The notes under the pieces are model-generated. The model ran no database searches, was not told the origin of the DNA, and worked only from the letters and a program-made list of their open reading frames with translations. Shown in pieces: positions 1-11,333 of a stretch of 64,000 bases of DNA (its first letter is position 1; every line of letters begins with the position of its first letter). Source of the DNA: Arachis hypogaea (taxonomy: Eukaryota; Streptophyta; Magnoliopsida; Fabales; Fabaceae); NCBI RefSeq assembly GCF_003086295.3, contig NC_092039.1, positions 74,233,649-74,297,648 on the forward strand, read 5' to 3'. Position numbers and translations under genes: made by a program.

Positions 1-1286
1 GACAAAGGTTGAGAGATTTAAAGAGAAGAGATTGGCACAAGTTTTTATAAAAGAGAAGGACAAAAGAGTCCCTTAGAGATAAAGTTTATTGAAAAGTGCT
101 GTGAAAAAATGAAACTATAAACCCAAAGGTGCTAAGAGATTATCTGAAAAGGAGGAGTGTCTGCTCCGATAGAACTAGAATCATGCTAAGAGATTATCTG
201 GAAAGAAGGAGTTTCTGCTATGATGGAATCATAACCATAAGATGTGGGGATGTCCACTTTATGTTGAAACCAATTTCTCTAATTATTAGCATACTATGGT
301 GTCAAGCTCTGCTACGATTGTAAGTTGCTAGAATGCATGTGGCTTTGTCCATTAGGCACATATGCAGAATGTATGCAGTTAAAAAACCATATTCAGGCTT
401 AGTCTTGGGTGACGTTGGGTTGCAGATAGTCAACTTACGTGTGAGCTAATGGCTTGCATAGGACCAGGCATGCATCATACTTGGTTGTTGCATTTCTCTA
501 TGATTGTGATTTATCTATGTTTCTTGTGTTCTGTGCTTGTTTACTATTCTGCTATATGCTTGTGCTTGCACTTGTTTATGAGACTTACCGACATAACTGC
601 GTGAACTCTTAGACGGCTACGGAATCCCTAGTTTCTTGCTTAGTACCCTGCTGGGAACCTTAGGTTCTTTCCCCTTATTTTTCTCGTTCCCGCAGATGGA
701 AACCAACGTGATCTTCTTTGAGTTTTCTGCATTAGGACATGTGAGCAACAACATTACGGGTGTGTCTAATAACTCTCTCCTTACTTTAGCACAGTGTTTC
801 CTCAGCTACCAAGATATCCATGCCCAGCAGCAGTAATAGTAGCAATAGTAGTAGTGGTGTTTGCCCTCGCTTTGTATAGACTTTAGAGAGCTAGTTGCTT
901 TTGTAAATATTTATATACGTAAGCTAGAAGGGGTCCCAGACTAGGGTGGTTCTTGTGAGTCGGGGACTGTTAATATAAATAATGGAGTCTGTAAATATTT
1001 ATATGAATAAGCAACAACGTAACCTGATGTAAACTATGATGTACTAAATGACTCTTTGGGCATATATGTATGATATTACTCTGTTCTGTGTTTTCTATGC
1101 TTTATATAGATATTATCTGTTTAACTATTACCTATTCTGTTACATCTATCTATCATGAGATCTCGACTAGTGCTACAGGCTCATATGTATATATTTAATA
1201 TAAGGTTGAGAGTCCCTAAGGTTAGCTGAATAGTAGTGCTTAGCTGCTAGCCTTGGTCATGATGAACTAGAAGTTGAGTCATTACA
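1..1286 (+). mobile_element. 3' part of a 5' LTR, Tekay/Del-like chromovirus
   Basis: The stretch ends in ATTACA two bases before an iMet primer-binding site, which fixes it as the end of an LTR whose start lies left of the window. No credible coding region is seen; the short open frames have no recognisable domain. The downstream gag belongs to the Tekay/Del type, so the LTR is assigned there. Its 3' partner starts at 2793. The body of this LTR was not aligned to the LTR at 45559-49081, so the family link rests on gag and on the TGTAAGAACC-like start of the partner LTR. Confidence 0.65.
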
Positions 1287-1289
1287 AGT

Positions 1290-1301
1290 TGGTATCAGAG
1301 C
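1290..1301 (+). other. Primer-binding site, tRNA-iMet type
   Basis: TGGTATCAGAGC is the standard plant LTR-retrotransposon site complementary to the 3' end of initiator methionine tRNA. It lies 3 bases after the LTR end at 1286, the expected spacing for minus-strand DNA priming. Confidence 0.88.
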
Positions 1302-1543
1302 AGTTCATTCTTAGTAGATCCTTGGGAATAGACTAACTATACTTCACTGCATACTCTGCTTTTCTTATATCATGCCACTAGGATATCTCTGATGATATAA
1401 TTGCATGATTTCCTGTGAGCATACATTTTGGAAATGCTAGCACTTAAACTGGATATGTTAAGACTGATCACTTTAATGTTGACAATTTGGTATCAACAGG
1501 ACCTCGATGTTTGCAAACAGGCGTAACCCCCCATCAAGAGAGT

Positions 1544-2640
1544 ATGAGTTCTGAGCCAGCATTTGACCCGGTTGCGTTGCTAAAATCTATGAACGCAATA
1601 GCTGTAGATGTGCATGATTTCGTCGCTATAACTAACATAGAAGTGAAAATAATGGAACAACAATTGGAGAACGGTAATGGGCACGGCCATGGAAATGAAA
1701 CAGACCGAAAAATGGCGTACTTGAGGAAGATAGGCCGATGACTATGGCGTCTTTCATTAAAGTTAACCCGTCCTAATTCTCTGGAACCACCAACTCGACC
1801 GAGGCAGATGATTGGTTTCGTGCCACAGAATGGGCTCCGCAGGTGCAACATGTTCCTCAAGGAAAATAAGTGGAGTTCGCCACTTACATGCTGAAGGGGA
1901 TGCATAATATTGGTGGTAGGGAGTGAGCCAATTGTTTGGACAAGGAGGCACTGAGATTACTTAGTCCGACTTCAGCACTAAGTTCTACAAGAAGTATTTT
2001 TTCTCCGTCTGCCCATACCACTAAGGAGTTAGAATTGCTACATTTGAGGCAGGGAATCATGACGGTAGCTGAGTACACCCGAAAGTTTGAGGACTTGTGC
2101 TGATTTTTGAAAGTTTGCTAGAAAAATTTTGCGGAATATGAAGAGTGAAAGTGTATTAAGTATGAAGGAGGTCTTAGGGAGGAACTGCTGGCTTCAATAG
2201 GACTGATAGATATTAGGAACTCTATGGAGTTGGTAAATAAGAGCTAGTTGGATGAGGATTATACTAATAAGTTAGTAATTGCATGAGCAAGCTGTTGGAA
2301 AGATATATAACAAGACTTTAATCGAAGTTTGCCTGCCCCTCGAGGTAGAGATTTCAAGGTTAATGGTCAGCAATAACAAAATGGTAACCCTGCTATTCAT
2401 ATCAATGGCTGTATTAACAATCATAACCAGGGACAGGAGCAAGAAAAATAATTTCCACAAATTCAAGGAGGCTCAATATGCTCAAGATGTAGAAAGAATC
2501 ATGGCAGCAGACCTTGCAATTCAGAACAAATGTTTTGGTATTTTTGTGGCAGAGCAGGACACCGAGCAAGAGACTGCTTAAACTAAAAGGACCAAGGCAC
2601 TTCTAGGCACAACAACAGGGAAAATTTTTTTATTGTGACT
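1544..2640 (+). pseudogene. Decayed gag of a Tekay/Del-like retrotransposon
   Basis: From an ATG at 1544 the reading gives a gag N-terminus and, across several stops and frame changes, typical Tekay gag blocks: EADDWFRATEWAPQ near 1805, KELELLHLRQGIMTVAEYTR near 2025, and KCIKYEGGLREELL near 2155. A CCHC zinc knuckle lies at 2536-2577 and reads WYFCGRAGHRARDC. Its first cysteine is replaced by tryptophan (TGG), so nucleic-acid binding would be lost. Gag forms the virus-like particle of the element. No protease, RT or integrase follows; sequence passes quickly to a polypurine-like tract and the 3' LTR, so pol is deleted. Assignment is by remembered motif similarity and is fairly secure. Confidence 0.78.
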
Positions 2641-2792
2641 ACTAACAAGTGCCACTAGGTTTGATCCCTTCGGTTTAGGTAAGTGTTATGCTAATTAAGG
2701 ATCTTAACTATAAAGCATGACATAAATGTCCCTATAATTCCTTGTGCATAGCTAAAATTTTGAGGGCAAATTTTTCTTTAAAGAGGATAGAA

Positions 2793-3249
2793 TATAAGAA
2801 CCCGATTTTCGGTAAACTAACTTTTCTAGCTATTTTATAACTTATTCCACAAAATCTTGAACCACGGCCTAATAACTATTAGTGAGGCAAGATCAATGGT
2901 AAAAAAATAAAGGTAATTAATATGTCAAACTTGACTTTATGATAGTAATTAATTCCTCTAAGTCAAATTTGACTAGCAAATAGTAAATCTTAGCTTACCA
3001 TTGATTTATTTTTTGCACTAGAGATTTTTTACGCCGGGAAAACACTTTTAGTGACGGCTTTCCATGTGTCGAGAAAAACTCTAGTAACCAAATACCTCAG
3101 AATCAGTGCAAAAATAATTTTTATCTAGGAAATTATGTACCAGGATTTATATTAGCCATCCTTTCATAATTTATTTCTTAAGAAATATTAGCCATTAATT
3201 ATTTTATCAGACGGTAAAAGTTACTCCGAACTGAATTTCTGACTAGTAT
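2793..3249 (+). mobile_element. Start of the 3' LTR of the Tekay-like element
   Basis: The sequence before 2793 (AAATTTTTCTTTAAAGAGGA) resembles the end of Tekay pol plus polypurine tract. TATAAGAACCC then matches the TGTAAGAACC start of the solo LTR at 45559, with TG changed to TA. The LTR is interrupted at 3249 by element A, whose target duplication AGTAT is at 3245-3249, and resumes at 10239. Confidence 0.6.
2892..3005. repeat. Foldback sequence with 11-bp inverted ends
   Basis: ATCAATGGTAA at 2892-2902 is the exact reverse complement of TTACCATTGAT at 2995-3005, and the similarity continues imperfectly outward. Internal GTCAAACTTGAC and GTCAAATTTGAC boxes also mirror each other. It could be a small MITE-like element or an LTR-internal hairpin. 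No clear target duplication was found. Confidence 0.4.
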
Positions 3250-3507
3250 TGATGCCAGTGCATCTAGGCCAATTTCACTGACCTTTTCTTTACTGTTTTA
3301 AGGTAGTTTCATGCATTTTCTTAGTGAATAAGGAAAGTTTTGGATGAAAATACACTTACACCTTGATTCAAGCAACTATTGTGAATTTCACATGATTTCA
3401 TGAGGATTTTGCTAGAATTGAATGATAAATTGATGATGCATAATCTCAAAACTTTAGCTAGAGCTTTGATGCACTTTATTTGCTTGATTTCAGGACAAAA
3501 GAAGCAA

Positions 3508-4345
3508 GGAAGAACCACGTTAGTACTCACGTTAATCTAGTTAACGTGACCACTAACGTGGAATGGTAAATAGCTTGCAACGTTAAGGAGAAAAGTGATC
3601 ACCAATAACGCCCGCGAAGCCATCATAAGCCCACGTTAATTACCATGTTAACTAAGTTGACGTGGTAGTTAACGTGGAGACAAAAGAAAGCTCCAACGTT
3701 AGTGGTAAATGTGAACACCACTAACGTTCCAAAAATTGGCAATGAGCCACGTTAAGAGTCACGTTAACTTAATTAACGTGAACTCTAACGTAGAAGAGAG
3801 GAACAATGCCAACGTTAGTGACACTCACCTTTGTCACTAACGTTGGATCAACTAGCATTGCCCACGTTAGTGGTCACGTTAAGACCACTAACATGAAAGT
3901 TAACGTAGAGCTGAGATTGATGAGAACGTTAGTGACACTCACCTTTGTCACTAACGTTGGAAGATGGCATTACTACTACGTTAGTGGCCATGTTAACTTA
4001 GTTAATGTGAGCTCTAACGTGGAGAGTAGGGGCACTTTGAGCGTTAGTGACAAAGGTAAGTGTCACTAACGCTCTTGAAGGTGAGGCATAACCACGTTAA
4101 GAGCCACGTTAAAACGTGAACTCTAACGTAGGGACAAAGGGTTATAAGCCAACGTTATTGGGAAAGGTGAGTCCCAATAACGCTAGCAAAGATTTACAAG
4201 GCAACGTTAGTGGTCACATTAGTGCCACTAACGTTGGAGTTAACGTAGGCTATATGGGGTTAGAACGTTAGTGAAAATTGTGATTGCCACTAACGTTCTC
4301 GAACCCACAATGTCACTTAACGTTAACTTCACTAACGCCCATGCC
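3508..4345. repeat. Array of ACGTTAGTG hairpins in the 5' LTR of A
   Basis: About a dozen inverted repeats built on AACGTTAGTG and CACTAACGTT lie head to tail. Clear examples: stem 3810-3822 with 3833-3845 (13 bp) around a 10-base loop; 4039-4051 with 4062-4074 (13 bp); 4153-4163 with 4172-4182 (11 bp). Stem sequence differs between units but stays complementary within each unit. Function is unknown. Confidence 0.85.
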
Positions 4346-4458
4346 TAATTCATACTTCTCTGCAAGCTGGGCCAACTAAAGATTGGAACTGCTTCAACTC
4401 AAGATCCAAAGCCCACATCCAAGACTTGAAGAACTCACTAGAAGATCAAGAGGAGTAG

Positions 4459-4467
4459 TATATATAG
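4459..4467 (+). promoter_or_regulatory. Probable TATA box of the element A LTR
   Basis: TATATATAG lies in the second half of the LTR after the hairpin array, where a retrotransposon promoter is expected. The same block recurs in the 3' LTR near 9297. No transcription start can be read from sequence alone. Confidence 0.5.
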
Positions 4468-5398
4468 GAGTAGTTCTGAACTATAGAGAAGCTTGGCACT
4501 TTGGAGAATTACTCTCTGTATATTTACTTTTCTGCACTTTTAGCTGGGATGTATTATTTTCTGCCATTTTCCATTTCTAGATCTATGAACAACTAAACCC
4601 CTTTCATTGGGTTAGGGAGCTCTGTTGTAATTTGATGGATCAATTATATTTTTCATTCTCTTCTTCTTTCTTCTCTTTTGATTTACTAGAAAGCTTTCGA
4701 TCTTAATTCAATTGGTTAGTTGTCTTGGAAAAGAAACTCTCCATAATTGGTTCTCCTCTGAGCCTTGGAAAAGGGATGAGGAGATCATGCTAGAAATACT
4801 TTCTCATGTTGGACCAAATTGGGGTCTGGGCGGATATAGTGACATGTAATCCTCCCTACATTTTGATTTGGAAATACATGTGGTATAATCAGTGACCATA
4901 CTTCATCTCTTCCCATGAGCAATTAAATCAAGGAATTGGGTAATTGTTCAAGCTTAGAGAGATTGGATTACCAAGGAATTGGAATCTAATCACCTAAGAT
5001 TGCCAAGGAGATCAATAGATGCATTGATTGAGGAAGAGATGAAAATGAACTTGATCCGGAGAATACAACATCTCCTGAGCCCAATAAATCCCCCATTTCT
5101 GATCTTACCTATTCTCTTTATTTTCTGTCATTTATTTTCATGCTCATTACCCCAAATCCCCATTTAAGATTCTGCACTTTAATTTCTGCTATTTACTTTT
5201 CCGTCATTTAATTTTCTGCAATTCTCAAACTACACTCTGTTTAGCTCAACTAGCATACTCTTCCAACTAAAGTTGATTGACCAATCAATCCCTGTGGGAT
5301 TCGACCTCACTCTATTGTGAGTTTTTACTTGACGACAAAATTGGTATACTTGCCAAAGGGAGATTTATTGAGAGACAAGTTTTCATGCATCAAGTTTA

Positions 5399-5420
5399 TG
5401 GCGCCATTGCCGGGGATTGA
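5399..5420 (+). other. Primer-binding site of element A, tRNA-Asp type
   Basis: TGGCGCCATTGCCGGGGA and the next bases match the complement of the plant tRNA-Asp 3' end, with one mismatch (CATTG for CGTTG). It follows the LTR end by 6 bases. Confidence 0.82.
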
Positions 5421-5691
5421 TTTTGTATCAACAATGATTAAGTTGGAAGCTTACTAGATTGAGCATTTTTCCTTTGTTTGTTTACTTTATTCAGTCATTT
5501 ATTTTCACTTTGTTTAACTTCTTCCTCATCCTCTATACCCTCTCTTTTTCTTTCTTTCTTTCTTTGTTATTATCTACAATTTTGCTCACTAACACACTAA
5601 CTGTTTGATAATTTGCATCACTCACACTAACAATCACTCTAACAAGAATAACCTCTTCATTTTATCTCTTGCTGCGTGTTTTGTTAGTTGT

Positions 5692-7363
5692 ATGACAGGG
5701 AAAAGAGAGGGAACCTCAACTTTCTTCGATTCAGAACTTGAGAGAACCCTCTGGAGATTAAGGAGGGAAGCAAGAGGGAAAGGAGTTGTTGGTGCTGAGG
5801 AAGAGGAAGAGTACTTTGAACCCAACATGGAAGAGAACTTGGAAAACAATCATGAAGAAGAGGCTCACAACCATGCTAGAGAAGGCCCTGCAAATCATGC
5901 TGGGCAAGAAAAGGAGAGTTCTAGGCTCCTACATCAATCCAAATCCAGGAAACTGTGGAAGTAGCATCCAGAAGCCCACCATACATGCCAACAACTTTGA
6001 ACTAAAACCCCAGTTCATCACCTTTGTTCAGAACAACTGCTCATTTGGAGGAAGTGCTCAAGAAGACCCCAATCAACATCTAACCACTTTTCTGAGAATT
6101 TGTGACACTGTGAAGTCTAATGGAGTCCACCCGGATGTCTATAGGCTGCTGTTGTTCCCTTTTTCACTCAGGGACAAGGCATCCAAGTGGCTCGAATCCT
6201 TTTCAAAGGAGAGTTTGACAAATTGGGAAGATGTGGTGAACAAATTTTTGGCAAGATTCTACCCTCCTCAAAGAATTAACAGGCTGAGAGCTGAGGTGTA
6301 AACTTTCAGGCAACAAGATGGTGAGACTCTCTATGAGGCATGGGAGAGGTTTAAGGACTTAACAAGAAGATGCCCACCAGATATGTTCAATGAATGGGTG
6401 CAACTTCATATTTTCTATGAAGGTCTTTCTTATGAGTCAAAGAAGGCTGTAGATCATTCATCAGGGGGCTCTCTAAACAAGAAGAAAACCATTAAAGAAG
6501 CCATAGATGTCATTGAAACAGTAGCTGAGAATGACTACTTCTATGCCTCTGAAAGAAGTAACACTTGAGGAATAATGGAGCTGAACCACATGGATGCATT
6601 GCTAGCTTAAAATAAGGTGATCACCAAACAGCTAGCAGATCTCGCCAAGAAGGTGGAGGAAAACCAAGTTGCAGCAGTCATCACTTCATCACCAACTCAA
6701 GAAGGAGTGAATATAGGAGAAGAAGGTGACTGGGAACAAGCCAACTATGTTGAAAACTCACCTAGACAAATCCATGACCCATACTCCAAAACCTACAACT
6801 CTGGATGGAGAAATCACCCCAACTTTGGTTGGAGAAATCAACAAGACCAAGGTCAAGACCAGAGACGCCACAACCTCAAGTCCAACAACAATGCAACTCA
6901 CCAATATACCTCACAGAGAGCCTATCAACACCCACCTAATCCCAATCTATCATCACTAACAGAGGATAGACTTTCAAAGATTGAGACTCTACTTGAAGAT
7001 TTATGCAGAGAAGTCCAAGACAACAAGGTGTTTAAGGAAGAAGTGCGAGGCAATATAAAAAACCAAGGAGAAAACATCAAGAGACTAGAGTCTCAAGTAG
7101 GGTATCTATCTCAACAAATTCCCAAACCCACCGATGGATTTCCTAGTGACACGGAGAAGAATCCAAGAGGAGAAACAAAGAAAGTAAGGTGGGAAGAATG
7201 TAAGATGATCACCACATGTGATGAGAGGAGTATGAATGAAGTGGAACACCTCCAAGACAATCAAAAGGGAAACCAGGAAGAAAAGAGCCATACACCTCAA
7301 CCCACACTCAAGGAAGAGCTGAAGAAGAAGGAGACACTTAACCCATATGCACCCTTTCCCTAA
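5692..7363 (+). pseudogene. Element A gag, frameshifted and interrupted
   Basis: ATG at 5692 opens MTGKREGTSTFF. A frame change near 5900 leads into the gag core: PNPGNCGSSI, NNFELKPQFITFVQNN, then DKASKWLESF and KFLARFYPPQRI near 6175-6280, typical of the Retrotrans_gag fold in Athila/Tat-type elements. A stop after AEV at about 6300, stops near 6566 and 6608 and another frame change interrupt it before a last open stretch, 6617-7363, that is Asn/Gln-rich with WRNHPNFGWRN. Gag builds the particle. This copy cannot make a whole protein without suppression of several stops. Confidence 0.82.
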
Positions 7364-7390
7364 AGGCTTAAAGGTGGTGTAGTAGGGAGG

Positions 7391-8264
7391 ATGTATTCAA
7401 GATTCCTCGACATGTTTGCATCTCTTGATGTAAATATACCATTTATTAAAGCCCTCCAGCAAATGCCTTCCTACATAAAGTATATAAAGGAGCTATTAGC
7501 CAGAAAGAGTTCTTTGAAAGGTGGACAAACAATAAAGATGAATAGGGATTGCAGTGCTCTCATTCAACCAGGGCCACCCACAAAGAGGAAGGATCCAGGG
7601 AGTTTCCATATTCCCTGTGCCATAGGAGAAACAATGATTGATAAAGGACTCTGTGACCTGGGAGCGAGCATCAACTTAATGCCTCTATCCCTTATGAAAA
7701 AGCTTCAAATCAATGAGCTAACACCCACATATGTAATCGTTAAGTTGGCTGACAAAACTCAAAAATAGGCAATAGGAGTGGTTGATAATGTGCTAGTGAA
7801 GGTTGGGAACTACTTCCTCCCCCACAGACTTTGTTTTCCTGGAAATGGATGAGAACCCCATTTACGCCATCATTTTGGGAAGACCATTCTTAGCCATAGC
7901 CAGAGCACTCATAGATGTGAAACAAGGAGAGCTAGTGTTGAGAATACATGATGATCAGCTCACTTTCAATGTTTTCAACCCCTCACAAGAAGCAGACCAT
8001 GATAACAAAGAGCTGATGGTGGAGTCAAACAAGGAAGCACAAGTACCACACATAAGGACTCCTATGGTTAACAACCAATGTGATCTGAAGGAGCAACAGC
8101 CAAGTGTAATCCAAAAGGAACCAGACCCATCAGAATCACATGAAATAGACAACAAAACCATTCTAAAAAAGGAAACCACAAGGAACAAGTTGGCATCAAC
8201 GGACACAAAAAAAGGTCCCAAGGGGATGGAAAAAGAAGAAAATCCCTACAGAAGATTTTGCTAG
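7391..8264 (+). pseudogene. Element A aspartic protease region
   Basis: The segment encodes a retroviral-type aspartic protease. The catalytic motif reads LCDLGASINLMPLS near 7648-7690, and the flap-distal ILGRPFLAIARALIDV follows near 7873-7917. The protease would process the gag(-pol) precursor. A stop near 7767 and a frame change near 7800 split it. Its open frame runs into the 3' LTR at 8254, where normal sequence stops, so the C-terminus is a deletion artefact. The catalytic Asp is retained but the chain is broken. Confidence 0.83.
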
Positions 8265-10233
8265 AATTGAATGATAAATTGATGATGCATAATCTCATGA
8301 CTTTAGCTAGAGCTTTGATGCACTTTATTTGCTTGATTTCAGGACAAAAGAAGCAAGGAAGAACCACGTTAGTACTCACGTTAATCTAGTTAACGTGACC
8401 ACTAACGTGGAATGGTAAATAGCTTGCAACGTTAAGGAGAAAAGTGATCACCAATAATGCTCGCGAAGCCATCATAAGCCCACGTTAATTACCACGTTAA
8501 CTAAGTTAACGTGGAGACAAAAGAAAGCTCCAACGTTAGTGGTAAATGTGAACACCACTAACGTTCCAAGAATTGGCAATGAGCCACGTTAAGAGTCACG
8601 TTAACTTAGTTAACGTGAACTCTAACGTGGAAGAGAGGAACAATGCCAACGTTAGTGATACTCACCTTTGTCACTAACGTTGGATCAACTAGCATTGCCC
8701 ACGTTAGTGATCACGTTAAGACCACTAACGTGAAAGTTAACGTAGAGCTGAGATTGATGAGCCAACGTTAGTGACACTCACCTTTGTCACTAACGTTGGA
8801 AGATGGCATTACTACCACGTTAGTGGCCACGTTAACTTAGTTAATGTGAGCTCTAACGTGGAGAGTAGGGGCACTTTGAGCGTTAGTGACAAAGGTAAGT
8901 GTCACTAACGCTCTCGAAGGTGAGGCATAACCACGTTAAGAGCCACGTTAAAACGTGAACTCTAACGTAGGGACAAAGGGTTATAAGCCAACGTTATTGG
9001 GAAAGGTGAGTCCAATAACGCTAGCAAAGATTTACAAGGCAACGTTAGTGGTCACATTAGTGCCACTAACGTTGGAGTTAACGTAGGCTATATGGGGTTG
9101 GAACGTTAGTGAAAATTGTGATTGCCACTAACGTTCTCGAACCCACAATGTCACTTAACGTTAACTTCACTAACGCCCATGCCTAATTCATACTTCTCTA
9201 CAAGCTGGGCCCACTAAAGATTGGAACTGCTTCAACTCAAGATCCAAAGCCCACATCCAAGACTTGAAGAACTCACTAGAAGATCAAGAGGAGTAGTATA
9301 TATAGGAGTAGTTCTGAACTATAGAAAAGCTTGGCACTTTGGAGAACTACTCTCTGTATATTTACTTTTCTGCACCTTTTTTAGCTGGGATGTATTATTT
9401 TCTGCCATTTTTCATTTCTAGAGCTATGAACAACTAAACCCCTTTCATTGGGTTAGGGAGCTCTATTGTAATTTGATGGATCAATTATAGTTTTCATTCT
9501 CTTCTTCTTTCTTCTCTTTTGATTTACTAGAAAGCTTTCGATCTTAATTCAATTGGTTAGTTGTCTTGGAAAAGAAACTCTCCATAATTGGATCTCCTCT
9601 GAGCCTTGTAAAAGGGATGAGGAGATCATGCTAGAAATGCTTTCTCGTGTTGGACCAAATTGGGGTTTAGGCAGATATAGTGACATGTAATCCTCCCAAC
9701 ACTTTGATTTGGAAATACATGTAGTATAATCAGTGACCATACTTCATCTCTTCCCATGAGCAATTAAATCAAGGAATTGGGCACTTGTTCAAGCTTAGAG
9801 AGATTGGATTACCAAGGAATTGGAATCTAATCACCTAAGATTGCCAAGGAGATCAATAGATGCATTGATTGAGGAAGAGATGAAAATGAACTTGATCCAG
9901 AGAATATAACATCTCTTGAGCCCAATGAATCTCCCATTTCTGATCTTACCCATTCTTTTTATTTTCTGTCATTTATTTTCATGCTCATTACCCCAAATCC
10001 CCATTTAAGATTCTGTACTTTAATTTCTGCAATTTACTTTTCTGTCATTTAATTTTCTGCAATTCTCAAACTACACTCTGTTTAGCTCAACTAGCATACT
10101 CTTGCAACTAAAGTTGCTTGACCAATCAATCCCTGTGGGATTTGACCTCACTCTATTGTGAGTTTTTACTTGACGACAAAATCGGTATACTTGCCGAAGG
10201 GAGATTTGTTGAGAGACAAGTTTTCATGCATCA
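8254..10233 (+). repeat. 3' LTR of element A, 5'-truncated
   Basis: It matches 3405-5392 of the 5' LTR. The first ~155 bp of the LTR are missing, so the protease ORF abuts LTR-internal sequence. It ends CA at 10233, followed by the AGTAT target duplication. A 13-bp deletion in the array and scattered C-to-T type changes distinguish it from the 5' copy. Confidence 0.87.
8363..9175. repeat. Array of ACGTTAGTG hairpins in the 3' LTR of A
   Basis: This is the second copy of the array at 3508-4345, with the same order of hairpins and small internal losses, for example one hairpin arm shortened by one base near 9012. It is listed separately because the losses leave each hairpin still able to pair. 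Confidence 0.82.
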
Positions 10234-10563
10234 AGTATTCTTCAAATGACTCCTAGAGACCCCAAATTCTCTTACTTGCCACCCGAGTAACTCACCCTCC
10301 CTCTCAGCCTCTCACTCATCTCTGCTGTATTTTTAACCATGAGTAACTAACCGTAGTTAACTGCGGATAAACACGTCATTATGATGTTATTATTCTCTCT
10401 CAAACTTACACTCATTCTCTCTTAATCTCAGCCTCTTTTCTTCTAATTTTTTTCAGCATTTTATCATTATAAATTTACCAAGACTTTGAATTTTTATTTA
10501 AAGGAACATTGGTCACAAATTTTACAAACCCTTATGCATTTTACCACCCTTTTTGACTGAATT

Positions 10564-10628
<65 letters not shown>

Positions 10629-11333
10629 TACTTCACCTTACCTCTATATTTCAGCCTTGTTTTCAGTAGTTCTTCAATTTTTCTTCATGTGTTCTTAAGA
10701 GTCCAATCCATACAAACATCATTTCTTCCTCGTTTTTCCTAATTCTCGCGTTTTTACCGAAAATTCAGCATGATGAGCTCTTGTTCCTTTTCTATTGTTT
10801 TTTGTTTTTTCAGCAGTGATCATGGTGAATTCTTTCTCTCTTATGTATCAAGAAAACTCCTCTTGAAGTCCATATGGAGCATGCCTAAGGAGCTAAATAA
10901 ATTCAAGCTCAAAGTGGTGAAATTCCAACACTTTTTACAACGCTTTTGGCCAAGAAAAAACCTGCACCATAACTAAACGTTCTTCAGCCTCTGAGAGAGT
11001 ATTTTCTAGTGTTTGAGAGGTCTAGTGACAAAATTAAATGAGAGATAATAATTAGGAATAGTTATAATATGCTTGTGTTTGATTCGGCGTTCATATAAGC
11101 CACTTTGTGGTGATTATGTGCTCAATTTTATAATCTATATCAGTGGTGCTTCTCTATTTTTGACTTATTATTTAATTGATATATGAAGCTTATTTGCTTT
11201 TGAAAATTGTATGGAATCACTGAAACTAATTGAAGCACTTGGGGTTTAAATTTTATGCCTTAAGCGTCACCAAAAGTGAGTAAAAAGGAAAAATTGCACC
11301 CTTGGAAATTCATCAACTAAAAGACTTGGAAAG
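10234..11333 (+). mobile_element. Tekay-like LTR continuation or flanking sequence, no gene
   Basis: After the second AGTAT, the sequence interrupted at 3249 resumes. It is pyrimidine-rich, contains a GA microsatellite and a 68-codon open frame at 10770-10976 with no recognisable domain. I see no credible gene. It ends at 11333, where the LTR of element B begins. The last five bases GAAAG would be B's target duplication, but its partner is not visible. Confidence 0.45.
10567..10624. repeat. (GA)29 microsatellite
   Basis: Perfect dinucleotide run of 58 bases. Confidence 0.97.

Larger units (their letters stand above)
3250..5392 (+). repeat. 5' LTR of element A (2143 bp)
   Basis: It starts TGATGCCAG and ends CATGCATCA. 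From 3405 onward it matches 8254-10233 almost base for base. It holds an array of long hairpins between about 3508 and 4345, a TATA box at 4459, and a pyrimidine-rich stretch near 4650. Differences from the 3' copy are mostly C/T or G/A changes plus small deletions, suggesting a modest age. Confidence 0.88.
3250..10233 (+). mobile_element. Element A: gag-protease LTR retrotransposon with target duplication
   Basis: Boundaries are set by TG at 3250, CA at 10232-10233 and a 5-bp target duplication AGTAT at 3245-3249 and 10234-10238. Order is 5' LTR 3250-5392, tRNA-Asp type primer site, broken gag, broken protease, then a 3' LTR missing its first ~155 bp. RT, RNase H and integrase are absent. 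The protease type and primer site place it near Athila/Tat-type Ty3/gypsy elements. It sits inside the 3' LTR of the Tekay-like element. Whether the family ever carried pol enzymes cannot be told, because the deletion begins just after protease. Confidence 0.88.

Noticed and set aside
129..836. Small ORFs at the left edge as genes
   Set aside because: Located in the LTR preceding the iMet primer site, short and without recognisable domains.
3015..3060. CACTA-transposon terminus (CACTAGAGATTTTTTACGCC..AGTGACGG)
   Set aside because: Only a loose resemblance to CACTA ends. No matching inverted end, no 3-bp duplication and no transposase nearby.
3806..4069. 87-codon ORF with VTLTFVTNVG repeats
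   Set aside because: Produced by the ACGTTAGTG hairpin array in the LTR; the repeat is in the DNA, and the frame is not kept in the 3' LTR copy.
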